Below are positions 18,326-26,608 of a stretch of DNA of 64,000 nt, one piece after another (the stretch's first letter is position 1; every line of letters starts with the position of its first letter). Origin of the DNA: Roseiarcus sp963824475 (GTDB lineage Bacteria; Pseudomonadota; Alphaproteobacteria; Rhizobiales; Beijerinckiaceae); contig CAWGPR010000003.1 in assembly GCA_963824475.1 (NCBI GenBank), forward strand, positions 310,001 through 374,000, in the 5' to 3' direction. A program made the position numbers and the translations under genes. The notes below the pieces were generated by a model. That model searched no databases, had not been told where the DNA came from, and saw only the letters and a list, made by a program, of their open reading frames with translations.

Positions 18326-19138
18326 ATGCGCGAGAGACAGCGCGTCGAGATCGTCCGCAATCTGCTCGCCGCGCAAGGCTTCCTCTCAATTGCTGACCTG
18401 ATGGCTGCGACGGGCGTATCCGCCGCCTCGGCGCGACGTGACGCCGGGCGCTTGGCGGCGGCCGGCTACGGCGAGCGGGTCTACGGCGGCATCCAGGCGG
18501 TTCGCGGCGCGCCGTCCCGGCGGATGACCCACGGGTCGCTCGAGACGCCGGCGTTCGACATCAGCCGTGCGATCAACGTCGAAGCCAAGCGCGCCATTGC
18601 GCGTCGCGCCCTGGAAATGTGCGTCGACGGCGATGCGATCATCATCAACGGCGGCACAACGACGTTCCAGATGGCGGAATTCTTGCGCCATACGCGGCTC
18701 GAGATCTTGACCAATTCCTATCCGCTCGCCGAGTTCCTCATTCGTGAAACGCAGAACCGCGTCGTCTTGCCCGGCGGCGAGGTCTACCGCGAGCAGAAAA
18801 TTATTGTCGCGCCATTCGATGACGACGCAATTCAGCACTATTCGGCCCGCATTATGTTCATGAGTGCGATCTCGATCGGCCCGCTCGGTCTGATCGAAGG
18901 CGATCCGCTGATCGCGCGGGCGGAGATGAAACTTCTGAGGCGAGCGGATAAACTGGTGGTTCTGGCCGACGCTTCGAAATTCGCACAACGCGGCAGCCTC
19001 GTCGTTTGTCCCCTCACGCGTATCCATGCGCTCATAACCGACCCGGGCGCCCCGCCGGAAGCGCTCGCCATGCTGCGCGACGCCGGTGTGGAGATCATCG
19101 TCGTCGATCCCGAGACGCGCGCAACGGAGGCGGCGTGA
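18326..19138 (+). CDS. rhaR: DeoR-family regulator of rhamnose genes
   Basis: A 270-residue DeoR-family repressor. The N-terminal winged helix spans about residues 1-55 (RQRVEIVRNLLAAQGFLSIADL and TGVSAASARRDAGRLAAAG), followed by a sugar-phosphate-sensing DeoRC domain with INGGTTTFQMAEFL and VVLADASKFAQRGSL. It is the first gene of the plus-strand rhamnose transport operon and overlaps rhaT as GTGA. Divergence from rhaD-rhaI and the palindrome between them suggest it controls both arms. In Rhizobium leguminosarum the equivalent DeoR protein is the negative regulator of rhamnose genes. Confidence 0.92.
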   Translation: MRERQRVEIVRNLLAAQGFLSIADLMAATGVSAASARRDAGRLAAAGYGERVYGGIQAVRGAPSRRMTHGSLETPAFDISRAINVEAKRAIARRALEMCVDGDAIIINGGTTTFQMAEFLRHTRLEILTNSYPLAEFLIRETQNRVVLPGGEVYREQKIIVAPFDDDAIQHYSARIMFMSAISIGPLGLIEGDPLIARAEMKLLRRADKLVVLADASKFAQRGSLVVCPLTRIHALITDPGAPPEALAMLRDAGVEIIVVDPETRATEAA

Positions 19139-20685
19139 GCGCGGCGCTGGAGATTGACGCTGCGCCCGGCCGGGCCGCTCCGCTGCTCGAGGTGCGCGAT
19201 ATCGAGAAAACGTTTCCCGGCGTGCGCGCGCTGTCGGGCGTATCGTTCGACGTCCGCGCGGGCGAGGTCCATGCGCTGCTCGGCGAGAACGGCGCCGGCA
19301 AGTCGACGCTCATCAAGATCGTGTCCGGGGTTTACCAGCCCGACCTTGGCTCGATTCTGGTCGACGGGAGGGCGGTCCGCTTTTCCTCGCCTGACGATGC
19401 GCGCCGCGCGCGAGTCGCGACGATCTATCAAGAACTGCTGCTGTTTCCCGAGCTCAGCGTCGCGGAAAACATCTTTCTCGGTCACGCGCCGCTGGCCGGG
19501 GCGGGCCGCATCGACTGGCGTGCGATGCGCACGGAAGCCGAGCGGCTGCTCGAGGCGCTCGAAATCGACGATCTTTCCCCAGATCAGATTGTCGGCGCGC
19601 TGAGCGTCGGCAACCGGCAGCGGGTTGAGATCTTGCGCGCGCTCTCGCACGACGCTCGCATCCTCATCATGGACGAGCCGACGGCGGCGCTGACCGAAAG
19701 CGACGTGACGCGTCTGTTCGACGTCGTCCGCCGCCTCAAGCGGCGCGGCGTCGGCATCGTCTACATCAGCCACCGCCTCGACGAGATTTTCGCGATCGCC
19801 GATCGCGTCACGGTGTTGCGCGACGGCGCCTTTGTCGGCGCGCGCGAGGTCTCCGACACCAACGCCGCCGAGCTGGTGCAGATGATGGTCGGGCGGCGGA
19901 TCGACAACCTCTTTCCGAAAACGCAAGCGCCGATTGGCGCGCCTGTCCTCGAGGCGCGCGATCTCGTGCGCCGACCGCTGACTAAGGGCGTCAGCCTCAC
20001 GGTGAGAGCAGGCGAGATCGTCGGCCTCGCCGGCCTCGTGGGATCGGGCCGCAGCGAACTCGCGCAGACGCTGTTCGGGATGACGCCTGCCGAGTCCGGC
20101 GAGATTCGGCTCAACGGCGAGAGCGTGCGCATCAACTCGCCCGGGATCGCGCGGGCGAAGGGCGTCGCTTACGTGCCGGAAGATCGCGGCGCGCAGGGCC
20201 TGGTCCGGCGGATGAGCGTTCTGCACAACTTTTCGCTCGCGGCGCTCGGCGCGCTCTCGCACGCCGGATTTATTGATCGAGCGAGCGAGCGGCGGATGGC
20301 GCTAGAGGGTGTCGCGCGGTTCAGCGTCAAGACAAGCTCAGTCGATGAGATCGCCGGGCGGCTTTCCGGCGGCAACCAGCAAAAAATCGTGCTAGGCAAG
20401 TGGCTCGCCAACAATCCCAAGTTGCTCATCCTCGATGAGCCGACCCGCGGCATCGACGTCGGCGCCAAGGCCGAGATTCACCGCCTCATGAGCCAGCTTG
20501 CCGCCGAGGGGGTCGCCATCCTGATGATTTCGAGCGAACTGCCCGAGGTGTTGGGCATGAGCGACCGCGTGCTTGTCATGCGCGAGGGCCGGCTCGTGGC
20601 CGAGTTCGATCGCGCCGAGGCGACCTCCGAGGCCGTCGGGGCCGCGATGATGGGCGGAACATCGGGTGCGGGGAAGGCGGCGTGA
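19135..20685 (+). CDS. rhaT: Rhamnose ABC transporter ATP-binding protein
   Basis: A 516-residue double-domain ATPase of a CUT2 sugar importer. The first half has Walker A GENGAGKSTLIKI, signature LSVGNRQRVEILRAL and Walker B LIMDEPTAALTE; the second has the degenerate P-loop GLVGSGRSELAQTLFG, signature LSGGNQQKIVLGKWL and LILDEPTRGIDVG. GTG 19135 overlaps the rhaR stop (GTGA), and the stop overlaps rhaP as GTGA. A longer frame from 19006 lies within rhaR and is rejected. The name follows the R. leguminosarum rhamnose cluster; it is unrelated to the E. coli RhaT symporter. Confidence 0.92.
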   Translation: MSAALEIDAAPGRAAPLLEVRDIEKTFPGVRALSGVSFDVRAGEVHALLGENGAGKSTLIKIVSGVYQPDLGSILVDGRAVRFSSPDDARRARVATIYQELLLFPELSVAENIFLGHAPLAGAGRIDWRAMRTEAERLLEALEIDDLSPDQIVGALSVGNRQRVEILRALSHDARILIMDEPTAALTESDVTRLFDVVRRLKRRGVGIVYISHRLDEIFAIADRVTVLRDGAFVGAREVSDTNAAELVQMMVGRRIDNLFPKTQAPIGAPVLEARDLVRRPLTKGVSLTVRAGEIVGLAGLVGSGRSELAQTLFGMTPAESGEIRLNGESVRINSPGIARAKGVAYVPEDRGAQGLVRRMSVLHNFSLAALGALSHAGFIDRASERRMALEGVARFSVKTSSVDEIAGRLSGGNQQKIVLGKWLANNPKLLILDEPTRGIDVGAKAEIHRLMSQLAAEGVAILMISSELPEVLGMSDRVLVMREGRLVAEFDRAEATSEAVGAAMMGGTSGAGKAA

Positions 20686-21677
20686 GCGCGACCGCAATCG
20701 CCAGCCCAGCGAGCGCCCGGGGCGCCGCGTTTCGCCGACTGGTCGGCCAGGAGGCTCTGCTCGCAGTCGCGATTATCGGCCTTGCGATTGTTGTCGGCCT
20801 CATCAATCCGCGTTTTCTCGCCACGCGCAATCTTTCCGACATTCTGCTCGGTAATGCGTATATCGCGATCGCGGCCGTCGGCATGTCGATGGTGATCATC
20901 TCCGGCAACATCGATATTTCCGTCGGCGCCCTGATCGGGGTTCTGGCGACGATCAGCGGGTCGCTCGCCGTCGCCGGCGCGCCGGTGGTCATCGCCTGGC
21001 TCGCGGCGCTTGTCATCGGCGTCGCGGTGATGGCGGCGCAGGGCGCGGTTATCGCCTATCTCCGCATCCCGTCGATCGTCGTCACGCTCGGCATGTTGTC
21101 GATCCTCAAAGGCGGCCTCATCAGCGTGACCGGCGGGAAATGGATCACCGACCTGCCGCAGAGCTTCCATCTCGCCGACCTCGTCCTGTTCGGCGTGCCG
21201 ATGCCGGTCGTCATCATGGTCCTCGCGACCGTGCTAGCGGCGCTGTGGATGCGCCATTCCCCGGCGGGCCGGGCGATCTACGCCACTGGAGGGAACCCCG
21301 AGGCCGCCCGCCTCTGCGGCGTCAATCCGCAGCGCACCGTGCTCATGGTGTTCGCGCTGCATGGTCTCTTCGCCGGCCTCGCCTCGCTCGTCTACGCGAC
21401 GCAGCTCCGGGTCATCCAGTCGACGACCCCGCAGGGTCTCGAGCTCACCATCATCACCGCGGCGGTGGTCGGAGGGGTCAGCATCCTGGGCGGCGTCGGA
21501 ACTGTCGTCGGCTCGACGCTGGCGGCCATTCTCATCGCCGAGATCACAAGCGCCCTCGTATTCATCAACGTCTCGCCCTATTGGACGGACGCCTTGCGCG
21601 GCGCGCTCATCCTCGCCACCGTCATCGCCGACATCTTGCGCCGCCAGCGCCGCGCGGCTCAGGGGTGGAAGCGATGA
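20682..21677 (+). CDS. rhaP: Rhamnose ABC transporter permease 1
   Basis: A 331-residue inner-membrane permease of the BPD_transp_2 family with eight to ten hydrophobic spans. Family segments are MVIISGNIDISVGALIGVLA, GGNPEAARLCGVNPQRT and ITAAVVGGVSILGGVGTVVG. It starts at GTG 20682, overlapping rhaT (GTGA), and ends overlapping rhaQ (ATGA). It should form a heterodimeric channel with RhaQ for L-rhamnose uptake. Confidence 0.93.
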   Translation: MSATAIASPASARGAAFRRLVGQEALLAVAIIGLAIVVGLINPRFLATRNLSDILLGNAYIAIAAVGMSMVIISGNIDISVGALIGVLATISGSLAVAGAPVVIAWLAALVIGVAVMAAQGAVIAYLRIPSIVVTLGMLSILKGGLISVTGGKWITDLPQSFHLADLVLFGVPMPVVIMVLATVLAALWMRHSPAGRAIYATGGNPEAARLCGVNPQRTVLMVFALHGLFAGLASLVYATQLRVIQSTTPQGLELTIITAAVVGGVSILGGVGTVVGSTLAAILIAEITSALVFINVSPYWTDALRGALILATVIADILRRQRRAAQGWKR

Positions 21678-22645
21678 GCGTAGGCGTCGAAACCCGCGTC
21701 TTTCGCGCTCCGCGCTGGCTCAAGCGGCACGAGACGTTGCTTGCGATCATCCTCATAATCGCGCTCATCGGCCTCGGCCTGTTGAACGACCGCTTCCTTA
21801 CCCTCGACAATCTCCTGAACCAAGGCCGGCTCATGACCGAGATCGGCCTCATCGCGCTGCCGATGACTTTCGTCATCATCACCGGCGGCATCGACATTTC
21901 GGTCGGCGCGATCGTGGGTCTCTGCGCCATCATGCTCGGCTATTCGTGGAAGACGTTTGGCTTTCCCCTGCCGCTGGCGATCGCCTTCGCGCTCTTCGTC
22001 GGCGCGCTCGCGGGCTTTGTCAACGGCCTTATCATCACGCGGGTGAAAGTGCCGCCGCTCATCATGACGATCGCGACGCTCGCGCTCTATCGTGGTCTGG
22101 CCGAGGGCGTGAGCCAGGCGCATTCGGTGCGCGGCTATCCGGAATGGTTCTACTTTCTCGGACAAGGCAGCGTCTTCGGCGTACCGACGCAGCTTCTCCT
22201 TCTCGTCGTCCTCATCGTCATCGCAGGCGTGGCGCTCGACCGCACGACCTTCGGCCGGACGCTCTACGCGATCGGCGCGAACGAGACAGCGGCGCGCTTC
22301 TCAGCGCTCCCGGTCGATCGGATGAAGCTCATCGTCTACACGCTCTCCGGACTCGCCTCCGGCCTCGCCGCCTGGGTCCTCGTCTCGCGGGTGACCACCA
22401 CGCGGATGGACATGGGGATCGGCTACGAGCTCGACGTCATCGCCGCGGTGGTGCTCGGAGGAACCAGCATTTTTGGCGGCTCCGGCACCATCTGGGGGAC
22501 CGTGATCGGCCTCGTGATGATACAGCTCTTGAAGAACGGTCTGGCGTTGACTGGGGTCAAGGGCGACGCGACAATCGTCGTCATTGGCGTTGCGCTCATT
22601 CTTTCAGTGCTCGTCGCGAGCTCGCTCGAGCGCCGCCAGGATTAA
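21674..22645 (+). CDS. rhaQ: Rhamnose ABC transporter permease 2
   Basis: A 323-residue inner-membrane permease paralogous to RhaP. Visible segments are FVIITGGIDISVGAIVGLCA, IGANETAARFSALPVDRM and IAAVVLGGTSIFGGSGTIWG. ATG 21674 overlaps the rhaP stop (ATGA); an open frame starting at 21140 runs inside rhaP and is rejected. Two consecutive permeases plus a double ATPase and a binding protein are the standard composition of the rhizobial rhamnose importer. Confidence 0.93.
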   Translation: MSVGVETRVFRAPRWLKRHETLLAIILIIALIGLGLLNDRFLTLDNLLNQGRLMTEIGLIALPMTFVIITGGIDISVGAIVGLCAIMLGYSWKTFGFPLPLAIAFALFVGALAGFVNGLIITRVKVPPLIMTIATLALYRGLAEGVSQAHSVRGYPEWFYFLGQGSVFGVPTQLLLLVVLIVIAGVALDRTTFGRTLYAIGANETAARFSALPVDRMKLIVYTLSGLASGLAAWVLVSRVTTTRMDMGIGYELDVIAAVVLGGTSIFGGSGTIWGTVIGLVMIQLLKNGLALTGVKGDATIVVIGVALILSVLVASSLERRQD

Positions 22646-22698
22646 GAAACACGAGAAATCGGCCGCGCTCTTGCGGCGAGTGAGGGAAGGAAGCGAAC

Positions 22699-23820
22699 AT
22701 GAAATCGAGAACCCTGTTGACCACGGCGGCGGCCTTCGCCCTGGCGGCGTGGACGACCCAGGCGAGCGCCGCGGGAAAATGGGACGGGGCGGACGATCTG
22801 CCGACGAGCCCGCTCGCCTGCGACGCGAGCGGCGCGGCGGCGCCGGCGGCGGCCAAACCTTACGACGGCGGCCAGCCGACCAATCCGCCTGACAAGGCGG
22901 GCAAGGAAATCACCCTCGTCGATGTGCCGAAGCTGATCGGCATCGGCTACTTCAACGCGACCTCCAAGGGCATGCAGGATGCGGCCAAGGAGCTCGGCAA
23001 CGTCAAGGTGACGACCGACGGGCCGACGGAAGCCAAAATCGACGAGCAGATCAAGTTCATCGACAATTACATCACCCGCGGCGTCGACGGCATCCTGTTC
23101 GCCGCCAACGATCCGGTCGCGATCGCGCCGGTCCTCAAGAAGGCTTTGTCCAAGGGCATCCACGTCGTCGGCTACGACGCTAACTCGACTCCCGACGCGC
23201 GCGAATGGTTCGTCAACCAGGCTGAGTTCAACGGCATCGGCAAGTCCATGATGGACTCGATGGCTAAGGAGATCGGCGAGGACGGCAGTTTCGCCATCGT
23301 CACCTCGACCTTCACGACGCCCAATCAGGCCCGCTGGATCGCCGAGATGCAGGCCTATACGGAGAAATGCCATCCGAAGATGAAGTGGCTCGAGACGGTC
23401 GAGGCGCAGGAGGACAACAATCTGTCGTTCAACCAGGCGACCACCCTCATCAACAAATATGGCGACAAGCTGAAGGGCCTGTTCGGCATGACCTCGGTCG
23501 CCACCCCCGCCTCCGCCGAAGCCGTCACCAAGGCCGGGCAGTGCGGCAAGATCGCGGTCGTCGGCCTCGCGACGCCCAATGCGATGAAGCCCTACCTCAG
23601 GACCGACTGCGTCAAGTCGGTGGTGCTCTGGAATCCGATCGACCTCGGCTACGCGGCGACTTATGTGATGCGCGCGGTCGTCGATGGCAAGCTCAAGCCG
23701 GGCTCGACCTCGGTCGAAGCGGGCAAGCTCGGCAAGCTCAACGTGGTCAACGGCAGCGAAATCCTGCTTGGGGCCCCGTTCATCTACACGAAAGAGAACA
23801 TCAACAAGTTCGACTTCTAA
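22699..23820 (+). CDS. rhaS: Periplasmic rhamnose-binding protein
   Basis: A 373-residue periplasmic binding protein. Residues 1-25 form a signal peptide (KSRTLLTTAAAFALAAWTTQ, cut after ASA). A linker is followed by the type I sugar-binding fold with LIGIGYFNATSKGMQDAAKE, ITRGVDGILFAANDPVAIAP and VVGYDANSTPDAREWFVNQA. It has its own Shine-Dalgarno (GGAAGGAAGCGAAC) 54 bp after rhaQ. In R. leguminosarum rhaS precedes the ATPase; here it has moved behind the permeases. It delivers L-rhamnose to RhaP/Q. Confidence 0.92.
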   Translation: MKSRTLLTTAAAFALAAWTTQASAAGKWDGADDLPTSPLACDASGAAAPAAAKPYDGGQPTNPPDKAGKEITLVDVPKLIGIGYFNATSKGMQDAAKELGNVKVTTDGPTEAKIDEQIKFIDNYITRGVDGILFAANDPVAIAPVLKKALSKGIHVVGYDANSTPDAREWFVNQAEFNGIGKSMMDSMAKEIGEDGSFAIVTSTFTTPNQARWIAEMQAYTEKCHPKMKWLETVEAQEDNNLSFNQATTLINKYGDKLKGLFGMTSVATPASAEAVTKAGQCGKIAVVGLATPNAMKPYLRTDCVKSVVLWNPIDLGYAATYVMRAVVDGKLKPGSTSVEAGKLGKLNVVNGSEILLGAPFIYTKENINKFDF

Positions 23821-23836
23821 GACGTTCCCGCCCGGT

Positions 23837-23893
23837 CCCCCTCTCCCCCTCATCCCGAGCTTGTCGAGGGACGGGAGAGGGGTAGGGGCGAGG
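23837..23893. repeat. GC-rich inverted repeat between rhaS and rhaK
   Basis: CCCCCTCTCCCC and the reverse-complement-like GGGAGAGGGG flank a CCCGAGCTTGTCGAGGG core. The motif belongs to the dispersed GAGCTTGTCGA family also seen near 2265. It forms a long stem just after rhaS and may protect its transcript or reduce read-through into rhaK. Confidence 0.65.
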
Positions 23894-23903
23894 GACTGAG
23901 CGC

Positions 23904-25268
23904 ATGAACGGATGCATCGCGGTCTTCGACATCGGCAAGACCAACATCAAGCTCGTCGTGTTCGATCGTGGCGGAGCGATTCTGGCCGAGCGCTCAGCGC
24001 CCAATGCGCCGCTCGCCCCGGACGCGACATGGCCCTATTTGCGGCTCGACACTGGGCGGGCGTGGGCCTTCCTCATTGGCGCGCTTAAGGATCTTGGCGC
24101 GCATTTTTCCATCGAAGCGATCTCGATTGCCGCGCACGGCGCGGCGGGCGTCCTTGTCACGGACGAAGGCGAAGCGCTGCCGGCCGTAGACTATGAGTTC
24201 GACGGCTACGGCGCTCTCGCGGCCGAATACGACAAGGTTCGGCCGCGGTTCGAGGAGACGCTATCGCCAAACCTGCCGCGCGGGCTCAATCTCGGGCGCC
24301 AAGTCTACTATCTTCAGCGCCGATTTCCGACTGAGTTCGCGGCCGCGCGCGCGTTCCTCGGCTATCCGCAATATTGGTCGTGGCGATTGAGCGGCGTTCC
24401 GGCGACCGAGTTCACCTCGGTCGGCTCCCACACCGATCTTTGGCGCCCGAAGGAGGGCCGGCTCTCAAGCATGGTCGACAAGCTCGGCTGGCGGCGGCTT
24501 TTCCCGCCGATGCGCAAGGCCTGGGATACGCTCGGAACCCTCAAGCCGGAAGTCGCGGCGGCGACCGGGCTTCCGCCAAACGTGCGCGTCGTCTGCGGCG
24601 CGCACGATTCAAACGCCTCCCTCGTGCCCCATCTCATGTCGAGGCGCGATCCCTTCACCGTCATCTCGACCGGCACCTGGGTCATTATCATGGCGGTTGG
24701 GGGAAAAAGCCGTCTCGACCCGGAAGCCGACATGCTGGCCAACGTCGATGTGCGCGGCGTTCCCGTGCCGACCGCGCGCTTCATGGGCGGGCGTGAATTC
24801 GCGGTGCTTGCCGGCGACGCGCCGGCCGATGCGGACGAAGCTGACGTCGCTGGCCTGGTCGCATCCGGCGTCATGGCTCTGCCCGCCTTTACCGACCAGG
24901 GCGGACCGTTCGGCGCGCGCAAGGGGCGGATCGAGGGCGGGACACCTGCGACGCCCCAAGCGCGGACAGCCCTCGCCACGCTCTACGCGGCTTTGGTCAG
25001 CGCGCACGTCCTCGAGCGGCTCGAGGCGCCGGGCGACCTCATCGTCGAAGGCGGGTTCACCCGTTCGCCCGCTTTCGCCGCCGTTCTTGCCGGGCTCATG
25101 CCAGGCCGGCGGGTTGTGATCGCGCCCGCGGCGGCGGGCGCTGCGGCTGGGGCGGCGATGCTTGCGCATTGGGGCGAGCCGCACCCGCCGCCGCGGCTCG
25201 AACCTGCGCGCGCCTGGGTCCTGCCGGGACTTAAGGCCTACCAGGAGCGCTGGGAGCGGGCGCTTTAG
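23904..25268 (+). CDS. rhaK: FGGY-family carbohydrate kinase, rhamnulokinase type
   Basis: A 454-residue sugar kinase phosphorylating L-rhamnulose to the 1-phosphate in the cytosol. The N-terminal FGGY domain starts with the phosphate-1 loop AVFDIGKTNIKLVVFD; the middle has VVCGAHDSNASLVPHL and a phosphate-2-like STGTWVIIM; the C-terminal adenosine motif appears as IVEGGFTRSPAFAAVLAGL. It is last in the rhaRTPQSK operon. In R. leguminosarum the orthologous kinase is also needed for activity of the rhamnose transporter, from published work on that cluster. Assignment is by family and context. Confidence 0.9.
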   Translation: MNGCIAVFDIGKTNIKLVVFDRGGAILAERSAPNAPLAPDATWPYLRLDTGRAWAFLIGALKDLGAHFSIEAISIAAHGAAGVLVTDEGEALPAVDYEFDGYGALAAEYDKVRPRFEETLSPNLPRGLNLGRQVYYLQRRFPTEFAAARAFLGYPQYWSWRLSGVPATEFTSVGSHTDLWRPKEGRLSSMVDKLGWRRLFPPMRKAWDTLGTLKPEVAAATGLPPNVRVVCGAHDSNASLVPHLMSRRDPFTVISTGTWVIIMAVGGKSRLDPEADMLANVDVRGVPVPTARFMGGREFAVLAGDAPADADEADVAGLVASGVMALPAFTDQGGPFGARKGRIEGGTPATPQARTALATLYAALVSAHVLERLEAPGDLIVEGGFTRSPAFAAVLAGLMPGRRVVIAPAAAGAAAGAAMLAHWGEPHPPPRLEPARAWVLPGLKAYQERWERAL

Positions 25269-25550
25269 TCCAGCAGGCGCCGTGGCCCCGGTCGAAGGCT
25301 GACGCCACAAGAGCCGTGGTTTTAATTTGACAAAATCAGAAACATGCGCTACGGTTTTTCTCTGAGCGGAATCAAGCCGCGCCTGACCGGCAGGCGGGGA
25401 AGGAGAGGCGCCGCGGCTGTTTGAACCGTTCGATCACAACCCGCCGCGCGAGCCGGGAAGGAGGACAGCTTTTGCTTATTTTCTCGACCGTAACCCATTG
25501 AGAAGTCTGGATTCACAAAAATAAGCGCTAGTAAACGCCAGCTATTTTAC

Positions 25551-26433
25551 TAGGCCGTGTGGACGAATTTTGGAGAGATGGCGCTTTTGGGATTCCCGCG
25601 GTGAATCAGGCATGATTCATCAGGACTCCGACCGAATCGGAGGCCGGAGTCAATGTCGACAAAGATGGATGATGACGATTGGAAGCACACGCTTGCGGTG
25701 TTCCGCGCCTGCCTGCCTCGGCGCGGCCGGAAAGCCGAGGACGACCGCCGCTTCCTCGAGGCGCTTCATTTCTTCACCGTCGAGAACGTTCGCTGGCGCG
25801 CGCTGCCGGAGCGCTTCGGTCATTGGAACAGCGTGTGGAAGCGCTTCGATCGCTTGAGCAAGGCTGGCGTCTTCGAGGCCTTCTTCGACACGCTCGCGTC
25901 CATGAGCTCCACGGCGCATCTCCTTCAGATGTTCGACTCCACCGTCGTGCGCGCTCATGTATCGGCGGCTGGAGCAAAGGGGGGCAAGAAGGCCAGGCGC
26001 TCGGGCGCTCGCGTGGCGGCTTCACCACGAAAATTCACGCAAAATCGGACGCCTCCGGGGATATCATCGCCTTCGACCTGACCGGCGGCGAAGCCTTCGA
26101 CGGGCGTCACTTCGAAACCCTGCTCGATATCGGGCCCGACATTCAGCCGCGCGCCGTCATCTGCGACAAAGGCTACGCCAGCAAGGCTAATCGGGACGCC
26201 GCGAGAGCGCGCGGCATCGCTCCGGTCATCCCCCACAAGGCGAACGAAAAGAACAAGCCAGCCTTCTTCGCACGCACCCTCTACAAAGCCCGCGCACGCA
26301 TCGAGCAGGGCGTCGGACGGCTCAAGCGCTTCAAGCGCGTCGCGCTCCGCTGCGAAAAGACCGAACGAAACTTCAGATCAATCGTCAGCTTCGCCGCCGG
26401 CCTCTGCTTGATCAAATTCGTCCACACGGCCTA
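25551..26433. mobile_element. IS5-family (IS427-type) insertion sequence
   Basis: A complete element of about 880 bp with perfect 18-bp terminal inverted repeats beginning GGCCGTGTGGACGAATTT (25553-25570) and its complement (26414-26431). Both ends are flanked by TA, the target duplication usual for the IS427 group. It contains one transposase gene in two overlapping frames. It sits between rhaK and the MFS gene, so it may have separated that gene from its promoter. Perfect ends and an intact transposase suggest recent activity. Confidence 0.9.
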
Positions 26434-26434
26434 G
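25653..26434 (+). CDS. IS5-family transposase made by -1 frameshifting
   Basis: The first frame (25653-26081) gives the N-terminal IS5/DUF4096-type domain (FRACLPRRGRKAEDDRRFLE and WRALPERFGHWNSVWKRF) and the first catalytic aspartate in MFDSTVVRAH. The second, -1 frame carries GGFTTKIHAKSDASG, the second aspartate in VICDKGYASKANR and the catalytic glutamate in RIEQGVGRLKRFKRVALR. The overlap contains the slippery heptamer G-GGG-GGC at 25979-25985 in the correct register, so a 260-residue fusion would arise by programmed -1 frameshifting, as known for this group. The TAG stop (26432-26434) uses the flanking TA and the next base. Confidence 0.88.
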
Positions 26435-26608
26435 CGCTTAGGAGCGTTTGGGTGGGTTCTATTTGCATTTGCTTGCACAGAGTTCGCGCGCTGGTTGTCG
26501 AAACCCAAAGCCCGGCGGCGCGTCGCGGCGTCGGCGTGCAACCTTCCCGCCACGATCTCGTTACACATTGGCGGGGGCAATGCGGGGCGCATTGAGCGGG
26601 CGGACCCC

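Noticed and set aside
21140..21673. N-terminal extension of rhaQ
   Set aside because: The extra 178 codons lie inside rhaP in another frame; ATG 21674 with ATGA overlap fits the family start.
25679..25985. The frame-2 reading before the slippery site as an independent transposase N-terminus
   Set aside because: The residues before the slip are not transposase-like; frame 3 supplies the true N-terminal domain and frameshifting joins the two.
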